Source: Bifidobacterium sp. ESL0682 (GTDB lineage: Bacteria > Actinomycetota > Actinomycetes > Actinomycetales > Bifidobacteriaceae). From it: 64,000 nt of DNA. A program made the translations under genes and the position numbers. The stretch covers positions 1 to 64,000 of the forward strand of contig NZ_CP113942.1 in the NCBI RefSeq assembly GCF_029392815.1. The letters are read 5' to 3'. Below, one piece after another: positions 39,456-48,398 of the stretch. The notes beneath the pieces are model-generated. The model saw nothing but the letters and a program-made list of their open reading frames with translations, was not told the origin of the DNA and searched no databases. The first letter of the stretch is position 1. Every line of letters starts with the position of its first letter.

Positions 39456-40451
39456 TTATTTTGTTTCCATGTTGCAGCCGCAAGACTGTCTAATTACTAG
39501 TTTCGCCTCGAGTAGATGTAAACTGGGTTTGAAATCTGGGTCGATTGCCGTTTCCAGGGCAAGCCGTGCGATGGCCTTGGGATCCTGCTCGAGCACGGTA
39601 AGTTCCGGGTAGGTATATTGCGAATCGACAGTGCCGTCGAACGAGATAATGGCCATTTCCTCGGGGACCCGTATCCCCCGTTCGTGCATGGCTCTCAGCG
39701 CACCCAGCGCAATGAGATCCGAACCGGCGAATATGGCAGTCGGGCGATCCGGGGCATCGAGGATGCGCAGCATGGCCTCATACCCACCATTGCGCGTGAA
39801 GCTTGTATATTCGATATGCCCGGCCGGTATCCCCCTTTGCGTGAAGGCGTGATACCAACCTTTGACGCGTCCGTCGCTGATTCCATTGAGTGAATTGCCG
39901 ATGATCATATCGACGTTGGTGTGGCCGTGTTCAAAAAGGTGAGCCATGCCTGTTTCCACGGCTTTGGCATAGTCCGTTGAAATGGTGGTGGCGTTGGCGA
40001 GTTTTCTGTCAACATCGAAAACAATGAATTTGCAGCTTTCAGTATTAATCGGCGAAAGCTCAATGTTTTCGCAAGGGGAGATAAACAGCGCTTCGACGTT
40101 GCGGTTGATGAGCTGTTCGGTGACGAGGTGCTCTCGTTCCGGGCTGCCGTGAGAAGCCGCGAACAGCATCGAATACCCTTGCTCGGCTGCGAGCATTTCC
40201 AGTTCTTCATAGACTCCGGCATTGAAAGGATTGGTCATATCGTTGATTACGGCGCCGAGTGTATTGGAATTGCCGGTGCGCAGCGCTCGAGCGATTGAAT
40301 TTGGTTGGTAGTTCAGTTTTCGTGCGGCTTGGAGTACTCGTTTTGTGGTTTTTTCGGATACGTTGCGTGGGCCCTTGTTGAAAACGTAACTAACTACTGC
40401 TGTAGAAACGTTGGCTAAACGAGCTACATCATTGCGAGTTGCCTTGGCCAT
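39456..40451 (-). CDS. LacI-family transcriptional regulator
   Basis: 331 residues. N-terminal LacI helix-turn-helix (T-R-N-D-V-A-R-L-A-N-V-S-T-A-V-V-S-Y-V) with the hinge Y-Q-P-N-S-I-A-R-A-L-R, then a periplasmic-binding-like sugar domain (ending I-R-Q-S-C-G-C). It lies next to, and divergent from, an ABC sugar importer and GH36 gene, so it most likely represses them until a galactoside is present. A perfect palindrome with central CG in the importer promoter fits as its operator. Confidence 0.9.
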   Translation of the reverse strand: MAKATRNDVARLANVSTAVVSYVFNKGPRNVSEKTTKRVLQAARKLNYQPNSIARALRTGNSNTLGAVINDMTNPFNAGVYEELEMLAAEQGYSMLFAASHGSPEREHLVTEQLINRNVEALFISPCENIELSPINTESCKFIVFDVDRKLANATTISTDYAKAVETGMAHLFEHGHTNVDMIIGNSLNGISDGRVKGWYHAFTQRGIPAGHIEYTSFTRNGGYEAMLRILDAPDRPTAIFAGSDLIALGALRAMHERGIRVPEEMAIISFDGTVDSQYTYPELTVLEQDPKAIARLALETAIDPDFKPSLHLLEAKLVIRQSCGCNMETK

Positions 40452-40580
40452 GAGAATCCTTTGCAGTTAATGGAAACGAGCGGATTATTACAGTATAGAT
40501 TCAAGGCTGAATTATCAAAGCTTTAGCAGGAGGCCGTTGGCTGACGTTTGAATTATTTTCTCGTTGGTTGCCGATGAGAG

Positions 40581-40609
40581 TTGCAAATTAAAATCTACAC
40601 GTGTAGTAT
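40581..40609 (+). promoter_or_regulatory. sugar-locus promoter with LacI-type operator
   Basis: TTGCAA (40581-40586), a 17-base spacer and TAGTAT (40604-40609) form a well-spaced promoter. The 12-bp perfect palindrome CTACACGTGTAG (40595-40606), with the central CG typical of LacI-family sites, overlaps the -10, as expected for repression. Confidence 0.7.
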
Positions 40610-40683
40610 TCAAAATTGTTGTTAGAGAGAAACTCAACACGGTTGTTAGCTCTCTCTTTTTAACTCAACGGAAGAGGTGTGTT

Positions 40684-41939
40684 ATGAAAAAGTTTCGAAT
40701 CGGAGCCGCTGTGGTGAGTGCGGCTTTGGCGTTGACCGGTCTTTCGGCTTGTGGCGGTGGATCGAATTCGTCGAATTCCAAAACCATTGAATTTATGACG
40801 ATGCAGTCTTCGGGAACTCCGCAACTCAAGGCATTGCAGACCATTGCCAAGGATTTCGAAAAGGCAAACCCCGGTGTCAATATCAAGCTGCTGCCGGGCA
40901 CCGATAGCAATGAAAACGACATCAAAGTTCGTCTGGCTGGGCACAATCCGCCTGATATCTGGGCCACGCACGGCTGGTCCCGCGATCGATACGGCAACTT
41001 CCTGGAGCCGTTGCAGAATCGTTCCTGGGCGAAGAACCTGAAGCCTCTTGGCGACAGCATCTTCAAGGACGGCAAGGGCAATCTCTATGCGCTTCCTGTA
41101 GATATTCAGGTTTCGGGAGTCATGTACAACAAGACTGTGCTGCAAAAGGTCGGCATCGACCCCAAGAGCATTACGACATGGGACGAGTTCGATCAGGCAT
41201 GCGCCAAGGTCAAGGCTGCTGGCCTTACGCCAATTGTCAGCAATCCGAAGGACCCCGGCGCCGACGGCGACATCGCCGATTACCTCCTGCCAGGCATGTA
41301 TACGGATGCTCAGCTGAAGGACCTCAAAAGGGCAAGTTCGACACCAGCGTTTACGAGCAGTACACTTCGTTGGTCAAGAAGTGGGCCGATGCCAAGTACT
41401 TCAACGTCGACTACACCTCTGCCAGCGCGGATGACGATGCCCGCGCGATGGCCTCCGACCAGGCTGCGTTCTTCCTGCGCGCCAATGGCAATGCCCAGCT
41501 CATGGAATCCTTCAATCCCAACGTCAAACTGGGTATGTTCCCCGTTCCGGCCCAGGTCGGCAAGCCCTACTTCTCCACCGGCGAGGACATGGCGTTCGGC
41601 GTCTCCAAGACGAGCAAGAACAAGGACGAGGCTCTCAAGTTCATCGATTTCATGGCCAAGCCCGCCAACATGCAGAAACTGGTCAACGTCAGCATGAATG
41701 ATTCCGCGCTCAAGGGCATCAACTCGGCCTTGGGGCAATTCCAAGACACTTACGACTACTGGGTCAACAATCAGAAGACCCGCACGGTGCCCTTCTTCGA
41801 CCGCGCCTACTTGCCCAATGGCATGTACAACACGTTGGCCAAGTCGACCGACGGCCTCATCACCGGTCAACTGACTCCGCAGTCGGCGGCCGAGCAGGTC
41901 AAGACCTCCTTCAACAGCCTGTACGGGCAGAAGTCCTGA
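40684..41939 (+). CDS. sugar ABC transporter substrate-binding lipoprotein (frame broken at 41326-41329)
   Basis: Family 1 extracellular solute-binding protein. ATG 40684 with GGAAGAGGTG upstream; signal peptide with lipobox L-S-A-C, so it is a membrane-anchored lipoprotein. The first frame runs through QLKDLK and then becomes nonsense; the remainder (GKFDTSVYEQYTSLVKKW to the end) is one frame back. One extra A in the A4 run at 41326-41329 restores LKKGKFDTS and 418 residues, normal length. It delivers an oligosaccharide to the two permeases that follow. The alpha-galactosidase downstream points to raffinose- or melibiose-type sugars (inference). No ATPase gene is here; such systems often use a shared MsmK-type ATPase. 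Confidence 0.87.
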
Positions 41940-41957
41940 TTTCGAGGAGTGACTATC

Positions 41958-42923
41958 GTGACTAGCGAACAATCTCGGCAAGCTGAGATGGCTGGTCCGC
42001 CTGCGGACGCCGCTGAACCGTTGCCTAGGCCAAAGAGCCGAAACAACGGTTCGCGGCGGCGGTTCCACGGAGCGGCTGTCAATCTCTTCTATCTGCCCGT
42101 CGTCATCATTCTGACGGTGTTCATCATTTACCCCCTGATTTCCGGCATCGGCTTGTCGCTGACCAACTGGGATGGATACAACGCCACCAAAACCTTCGTC
42201 GGATTGGCCAATTACCGCCAGATTTTTGCCGACCATAATTTCGGCACCATTCTCATCAACACGTTCATCTATGGCATCGGCAGCACGGTGATTCAGCAGA
42301 TTCTGGGCCTGGCGCTCGCTCTGCTGCTCAACACCAAGATTCATGGTAAGACGCTGATTCGTGCCATCATCTACCTTCCCGCGCTGGTCGCGCCTGTGGT
42401 GATGGGCATCATGTACTACTTCATCTTCCAGTACCAGCAGGGTGCATTGAACCAGATTCTGGTCTGGCTGGGACTGCCGAAGGTGGCGTGGTTCAACAAC
42501 GCGCACTTCTCCGTGGCGATTATTGTGCTGGTCAACTCCATCCAGTTCGTCGGCGTCTCGATGATTATCTACCTTTCCGGCTTGCAGACCATGGACCAGG
42601 AAGTGCTGGAAGCTGCCGAGGTTGACGGGGCGCACGGCTGGAAGAAATTCTGGAACGTTCAATTGCCGCTTCTGGCACCCTCCTTCACCACCAGCGTGGT
42701 CCTGAACCTCATCGGTGGTCTGAAGCTCTACGACGTCATCAAGGTGCTGACCGGCGGCGGCCCGGGCTATTCCACCAACTCGCTATCCACCTACATCGGC
42801 ACGGTTTACTTCGATAACCAGGCTGCGGGCTACGCTTCGGCGATCGGTGTGGTGCTGTTCATCATCATCGCGGTGGTCACGTTCGCTGTGAACAAAGGCC
42901 TAGCCAAGTTGGAGTGGGAGTGA
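41958..42923 (+). CDS. sugar ABC transporter permease (MalF type)
   Basis: 321 residues from GTG 41958, eight bases after GAGGAG; GTG 41949 overlaps the ribosome binding site and is less likely. Six membrane helices are visible, with the binding-protein-dependent permease motif E-A-A-E-V-D-G-A-H-G-W-K-K-F (EAA loop, about 218-231) that contacts the ATPase. It begins 18 bases after the binding-protein gene and is followed at once by the second permease. Confidence 0.9.
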   Translation: MTSEQSRQAEMAGPPADAAEPLPRPKSRNNGSRRRFHGAAVNLFYLPVVIILTVFIIYPLISGIGLSLTNWDGYNATKTFVGLANYRQIFADHNFGTILINTFIYGIGSTVIQQILGLALALLLNTKIHGKTLIRAIIYLPALVAPVVMGIMYYFIFQYQQGALNQILVWLGLPKVAWFNNAHFSVAIIVLVNSIQFVGVSMIIYLSGLQTMDQEVLEAAEVDGAHGWKKFWNVQLPLLAPSFTTSVVLNLIGGLKLYDVIKVLTGGGPGYSTNSLSTYIGTVYFDNQAAGYASAIGVVLFIIIAVVTFAVNKGLAKLEWE

Positions 42924-42925
42924 TT

Positions 42926-43840
42926 ATGAGCGGAAAAACACAAGTGAAGTCCATATCAGCATCCGAAGTTTCACGCGCTCATGAGACGCGCGAGCAACGC
43001 GAACAGCGCAAGGAACGTAAGGAATACCAGCGTGGGCGTTGGGCGATCTACCTGTTTTTGGCTATCGTTATCGTTTGCCAACTGGTGCCGTTCTATCTGG
43101 CGATCACCACCTCACTGAAGCCTGCGGACGACATGACGTCGGCGCTTATCCCTCGCACGGCGAATCTGGCTTGGAGCAACTGGACCGCCGCCATCAACGA
43201 AGGCGGCATCCTCAAGTCGGTGCTTAACAGTGTCATCGTCACTGCTGTCACCACGCTGCTGGTCTGCGTGCTTGGTGCGGCCGCGGCGTATCCATTGGCG
43301 AGAAGACAGACGCGGTTCAATGGCCTGGTGTCGGCATTTATCCTCTCCATGATGATGATTCCGCCGCTGTCCATCCTGGTGCCGCTTTATACCTTCCTCG
43401 TCAATATCCACGGCTCGAACACGTATTGGGGCATCATTCTGGTGCTCACCGCCACGAACCTACCGCTTTCCGTCTTCCTGTACACCGCGTTCATCAAGGC
43501 GATTCCGCCGGCCATCGACGAGGCAGGCACCATCGACGGCGCCAACAAGCTGCAGGTGTTCGGCAGGCTTATCCTGCCGATGCTCAAGCCCGTGACGGCC
43601 ACCGTGGTCATCATGACCGGCTCGACGGTCTGGAACGATTACGCGCTTTCCAGCTACATCCTCACCGATCCGGCCAAGCAAACCATCGCCCCGCGCGTGG
43701 CCTCGTTCTTCTCGGCGAACACCAACAATCTGGGAATTGCCGCTGCGGCTGCGTTGATTGCCGCGGTGCCTATGGTCGTGGCCTATATGTTCCTGCAGAA
43801 GTATTTCATCGCCGGCATGGTTGCTGGTTCGGTGAAGTGA
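42926..43840 (+). CDS. sugar ABC transporter permease (MalG type)
   Basis: 304 residues from ATG 42926, two bases after the previous stop, with GGAGTGGGAG as ribosome binding site. A charged N-terminal arm (R-E-Q-R-E-Q-R-K-E-R-K-E) precedes six membrane helices. The EAA loop reads I-D-E-A-G-T-I-D-G-A-N (about 195). Completes the carbohydrate uptake permease pair with the preceding gene. Confidence 0.9.
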   Translation: MSGKTQVKSISASEVSRAHETREQREQRKERKEYQRGRWAIYLFLAIVIVCQLVPFYLAITTSLKPADDMTSALIPRTANLAWSNWTAAINEGGILKSVLNSVIVTAVTTLLVCVLGAAAAYPLARRQTRFNGLVSAFILSMMMIPPLSILVPLYTFLVNIHGSNTYWGIILVLTATNLPLSVFLYTAFIKAIPPAIDEAGTIDGANKLQVFGRLILPMLKPVTATVVIMTGSTVWNDYALSSYILTDPAKQTIAPRVASFFSANTNNLGIAAAAALIAAVPMVVAYMFLQKYFIAGMVAGSVK

Positions 43841-43977
43841 CGGGCATCATGCGTATGCCGTCGAAGTCATTGCATTGCTTTTTGGGAAAATGACCTCGAC
43901 GGCCTGCGTGACATTGGGATGCACAGTCGATAACAAGCAGTTGACATTTATTCAAAACATTCAGTAAAGGAAAAATT

Positions 43978-46162
43978 ATGTTGTTCCCATCCGCCACCTC
44001 TGCACAGTGGCCGTTGACCCGTTTGGCCATGACCGATAGTTCCGTCGGCGACGACCTGCCCAATGTTATTGGCGTTTTTTCGAGTCGTGATGCCAGTGCG
44101 TTCGGGCAGCCCGTTGATCAGGATCCGCGACCGCGTACGCATGTTGGTTGAGCATGCCTTGGATGTGTTTACTCGCCCTGGTCTGCGCGGGCAGCGTGTG
44201 AGTGGTGACGGCTCAGCGGATAGTGACGGTGGCGCTGTGAACGTTGCTGATGTTGCTGGCGATGCCGATGGTGCCAATGGCCTTAAGGTCGGCCGTGCTT
44301 GGTCGCCGCGCTTCAAGATAAGTAAACCGGCGGCAGTTTCGGGCGATACGTTGCGTTATGAGGCCCGCGACGACGATGCGGGACTCGAGCTCGCGACCGA
44401 AGTGGGGGCGCTGAAAGGCGGTTCGTTGCGGATTCGTCATACGCTCACCAACGTCGCTTCCGGTTCCTATATGTTGGAAGGCCTCGACGTTCACGTTCCG
44501 CTTGGTGATGATATGACCGAATTCTTGGACTTTTGCGGGCGTCACGAGCGTGAGCGCCAGCCGCAGCGGCATCAGGTTGCTGACGGGATGTGGCTGCGCG
44601 AATTTCGCAAGGGCAAGCCGGGGTATGCCGGCCCGCTAATTGTGGCCGGTACCGAAGGATTTGATTTCCATAACGGATCCGTTTTGATGGTTCAGGTGTC
44701 ATGGAGCGGCAATTCCACCATCGCCGTCGACCGTGACGACGAACAGAGCGCTGGCGTCAACGCCGGCGAGCTTCTGTTGCCTGGCGAAGTCGTACTGGCG
44801 AAAGGTGAGAGCTATACGACGCCGTGGGTGATGGTGACGGCTTCGAACGAAGGCTTGGACGGTGCCGCGCAAAGCGTTCACGCTTGGGAGCGCTCGCTGG
44901 CCGCGCATCCCAAGACCCAGCCCATGACGCTCAATGTATGGGAAGCGGTCATGTTCAATCATGATTTCTCCAAGCTCAAGAAACTGGCTGAGATTGCGGC
45001 CAAGATCGGCGTTGAACGGTATGTGCTCGACGACGGGTGGTTCCATCTGCGCCGCGACGACCACGCTGGTCTCGGCGATTGGTGGATTGACCCAGACGTT
45101 TGGCCGAATGGGCTCAAGCCGCTTTCCGATTACGTTCGTGGGCTTGGTATGGAGTTCGGTTTGTGGATTGAGCTGGAGATGATTAACCGCGATTCCGATC
45201 TTTACCGCGAGCACCCGGACTGGATTATGCAGGCCGGCAGTCGCACACCAATCGAACAGCGCAACCAGCTGGTGCTCGATTTGACGAATCCGCAGGCGTT
45301 CGATTACGTATTCAATGCGATTTCCAAGGTTATTGCGGAAACCGGCGTCGACTACATCAAGTGGGACCACAATCGTTTCCTGCTTGAGGCGGGCACGAAT
45401 CTGCGTGGCGGCGCTCCGGCGGTGCATGCGCAGACCGACGCGTTCTATCGTCTGCTCGATGAGTTGCGCGCGGAATTCCCGAATATCGAATGGGAATCCT
45501 GTGCATCCGGCGGCGGGCGCATTGATACGGGAATCGTGGAGAAGGTGTCGCGTTTCTGGGGTTCCGACATGACCGATGCCATGAGCCGACAGAAGATTCA
45601 GCGTTGGACCGTGCAGACCGTCGCGCCTGAATATATCGGAGCACATATTTCGCAACCGGTCTCGCAGCAGACTGAGCGCACGCTAAGCCTCGATTTCCGT
45701 GCCGCCACCGCAGCGTTCTTCGCCTTCGGCATCGAATGGGATTTGACGCAAGCAGGCGAAGACGATCTGAAGAAGCTAGCCGCTTGGGTGGCTTGGTATA
45801 AGAACAACCGCGATTTCCTGCATTCCGGAAAATTCGTGCGTTTGGACCTTGCCGATCCCGCGGTGTTGGGATATGGCGTGGTTGCAGACGACGGTTCGCG
45901 CGCCATCATCGAACACGTGCAATATGACGAGTCGCTTTCGAATCGTGGCGTCTACTTGCGCATTCCTGGGCTTGATGAGCATGCGCAATATAAGGTTCGC
46001 TGGACGGCTGTTCCTCAGCTTTTCGCCCCGCTCGAGTCCTTCGACACTTATGGCCCGCTGGGTGATGTGGCGGTTTCCGGCCAATACCTGATGACGGTCG
46101 GCGTACGTATGCCGCGTTGTCGCCCCGAGACGGAGCGTATCTTCGAAGTCGTGAAGCAGTAG
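43978..46162 (+). CDS. alpha-galactosidase, GH36 (frame broken near 44143-44150)
   Basis: Cytosolic GH36 enzyme that removes terminal alpha-galactose from raffinose, melibiose and similar sugars. The real start is ATG 43978 (AAGGAA upstream): MLFPSATSAQWPLTRLAMTD. That frame stops just after D-P-R-P-R-T-H-V. The rest (V-E-H-A-L-D-V-F-T-R-P-G to the end) is one frame forward. Removing one base in GTTGGTTG (44143-44150) gives H-V-V-E-H and 727 residues. Catalytic signatures are present: nucleophile Asp in Y-I-K-W-D-H-N-R-F (about 462) and the acid/base region S-C-A-S-G-G-G-R-I-D (about 505). Fourth gene of the importer locus. Confidence 0.9.
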
Positions 46163-46176
46163 CCGTTTACATGGCT

Positions 46177-46246
46177 AAAAGGTCGTTGGAATCTGAACGT
46201 AACTCATGTATTTCCAGTAGTTACGTTGAGGGACCAACGACCTTTT
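46177..46246 (+). terminator. long terminator hairpin after GH36 gene
   Basis: Outer 13-bp stem (46177-46189 with 46234-46246, AAAAGGTCGTTGG) and inner 9-bp stem (46196-46204 with 46219-46227). It ends TTTTGTTTTGG and starts 15 bases after the stop. Confidence 0.85.
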
Positions 46247-46364
46247 GTTTTGGCCTTAGTGCTATGTCGATGACGGATTGTCGGCCGGTCATAAGGGCAG
46301 TAGATGCGTCATTTCCAGTAGCCCACACAGTTTTGTGCTGGGAATAAATCTCGGTCGCTGTGGT

Positions 46365-47159
46365 TTAGAACGAGAGTACTTCGACCTTGCCGTTGGTGAG
46401 CTGGTAGCGGGCTCCGACGATGGTGAGACGTTGGGCAGCGAGGGCTTCCTGGATGACGGTCGAGCGGTCGACCAGTGCCTCGATGGTGCGGGCGACGTGG
46501 ACGCGCTCGAAATCGTCGGTGTTGCTTAGCGCTGCCTCCTGAGCGGCCAGGACAGAGGCGCCGACCGAACGCACGAGTATGGATTCGGAAGCGGCGACTA
46601 GCTCTTCCATCTTGTCGAAGACGTCGTCGGCGTTATCCGTATCGCTCGCTGCGGGGTCAATCATTTCGGAATCAGTCACTTCTGCGGCGAAGGTTGCGCC
46701 CAAGTCGATGCCGGCTTCGGAAGCGAGAGCGTCGAGCTCGGCGACGGCGCTCGCGACCGCGCCGCAATGTTCGTGCCCGAGTACAACCAGAACGCTCACG
46801 CCCAAGTGCGTCACAGCGTATTCGAGCGATGCGATGACCGCGTCATCCAGCGTCTGCCCGGCCGTGCGCACGGTGAACATGTTCCCCAAGCCTTGGTCGA
46901 AGATAATCTCCGGCGGCACGCGCGAATCTGAGCAGGAAAGCACAGCCGCGTCCGGGTGCTGTGCATCGATCAGTGATTCCCGTGTCTCCTTGTCCTGCCA
47001 AGGATGCTCGGCTTGCCCGGAGGCGAAGCGAGCGTTGCCTTGCAGCATGCGGCTCCAGGTCGCGTTGGCCGTGGATTCGTCGGAATTCTGGTTCTTGCTT
47101 TGCGCGTCTTCGTTTTGATTATCGGATGCGTTGTCGGCGTGCTGAATGTTGTCTGTCAT
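46365..47159 (-). CDS. beta-carbonic anhydrase
   Basis: 264 residues. Interconverts CO2 and bicarbonate. Zinc-site motifs C-S-D-S-R (Cys, Asp, Arg) and H-E-H-C-G-A (His, Cys) are both present, with the usual V-R-T-A-G-Q between them. The N-terminal about 40 residues are an Asn/Asp/Gln-rich arm. ATG 47159 is chosen because AAAGGA lies just upstream; an earlier in-frame ATG (47195) lacks this. It could feed bicarbonate to PEP carboxylase, also in this window (inference). Confidence 0.9.
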   Translation of the reverse strand: MTDNIQHADNASDNQNEDAQSKNQNSDESTANATWSRMLQGNARFASGQAEHPWQDKETRESLIDAQHPDAAVLSCSDSRVPPEIIFDQGLGNMFTVRTAGQTLDDAVIASLEYAVTHLGVSVLVVLGHEHCGAVASAVAELDALASEAGIDLGATFAAEVTDSEMIDPAASDTDNADDVFDKMEELVAASESILVRSVGASVLAAQEAALSNTDDFERVHVARTIEALVDRSTVIQEALAAQRLTIVGARYQLTNGKVEVLSF

Positions 47160-47574
47160 GTCGGTTCCTTTCGCAGAATGAAAGTGCTCAGTCAACGAAA
47201 ATAGCGAATAATGTAATCGACTCTACTCTCTTTTGACATCGGAAAATGGAAAACCAAAGAACGGAAAGGAATACAGGTTAATTGGCTTTCAGACCACTTC
47301 ATTTCGTATTTATTTGTTAAAGAATGCCGATATGTGCAAAGGTATTGCGGTTCGCGAAAAGATGTGCCTACAAACGCATGCTGATTGTCGGTAATACAAG
47401 TTATCGAGATAGCATGGAAACTCCACGACGATAACGGTTCCGCAGGTCAATGACCAGGCGTCAAACTTTAAGGATTCGGGCGTTCATAACAGGACGCTGG
47501 ACGGGGATGAACAGCAATATGGGCCGGTTCGCGCGTGGTGGCAAATACAGTATTGAGGTAAAGAGGTACACATT
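47160..47574. other. intergenic region between carbonic anhydrase and ahpC
   Basis: 415 bases between divergent genes, so it should contain both promoters. TTGAGGTAAAGAGG precedes ahpC. I see no clear operator, hairpin or gene. Confidence 0.5.
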
Positions 47575-48138
47575 ATGACGATGCTTCAGCATGAGATCAC
47601 CGATTTCACGGCCAATATCTATCAGAACAACGAGTTCAGCAAGCTGACCAAGGCCGATATGCTGGGCCACTGGTCCCTTGTTTTCTTCTATCCCAACGAT
47701 TTCAGCTTCGTCTGCCCCACCGAGCTCGAAGACCTCGCCGATCACTATGAGGACTTCAAGAAGGCCGGCTGCGAGATTTACGGTGTCTCCCACGACACCG
47801 AGTTCGTTCACAAGGCTTGGCACGAGGCCAACGAGAAGATCGCGAAGATCCAGTTCCCGATGGTCGCCGACCCCACCAACCAGCTTTCCCGCGATCTCGA
47901 CAGCTATGACGAGGTCAACGGCCAGGCTGAGCGCGGCGATTTCATCCTGAGCCCCGAGGGCAAGGTTGTGGCCTATGAGGTCATCTCCTCCAACGTCGGC
48001 CGCAACGCCGAAGAGATCCTGCGCCGCGTCGAAGCTTCGCAGTTCGTGTATGAGCACGGCGACCAGGTCTGCCCTGCGAAGTGGGAGCCGGGCGACGAGA
48101 CCATCGCCCCGAGCCTCGACCTCGTCGGCCAGCTCTGA
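47575..48138 (+). CDS. ahpC: alkyl hydroperoxide reductase AhpC
   Basis: 187-residue typical 2-Cys peroxiredoxin that reduces H2O2 and organic peroxides. The peroxidatic Cys is in F-S-F-V-C-P-T-E (about 47) and the resolving Cys in Q-V-C-P-A-K-W (about 166), the classic AhpC pair. The sequence starts with the family's E-I-T-D-F-T-A-N. The next gene encodes its probable reductase, 260 bases downstream, with a hairpin in between. Confidence 0.95.
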   Translation: MTMLQHEITDFTANIYQNNEFSKLTKADMLGHWSLVFFYPNDFSFVCPTELEDLADHYEDFKKAGCEIYGVSHDTEFVHKAWHEANEKIAKIQFPMVADPTNQLSRDLDSYDEVNGQAERGDFILSPEGKVVAYEVISSNVGRNAEEILRRVEASQFVYEHGDQVCPAKWEPGDETIAPSLDLVGQL

Positions 48139-48162
48139 TCAATAGCTTGATTCGCGTCATGG

Positions 48163-48210
48163 AGTGAACGTTTTCGGCATCGCTGTGAATGGATGCGGGA
48201 AACGTTCACT
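48163..48210 (+). terminator. hairpin between ahpC and the AhpF-like gene
   Basis: AGTGAACGTTT (48163-48173) pairs with AAACGTTCACT (48200-48210), with a partial inner stem GGCATC/GATGC. TTTGATTG follows. It may be a partial terminator that sets AhpC above its reductase. Confidence 0.55.
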
Positions 48211-48398
48211 TTGATTGCGCGATGGACGTTTTCTGCGCACACTGAAGAGCGACATTGAAAACTGCCTGTTTATGGGTTGTTGGTGCATACTTTTGCGTAT
48301 GAAAATGTTTGTTTCCGCGTTGTCGTGGCGAGCGGCGTCGATGATTGACGTGCGATGGGCTGTGCGTCGGCGCGATATGGAATGGATTAAGGGAAATC

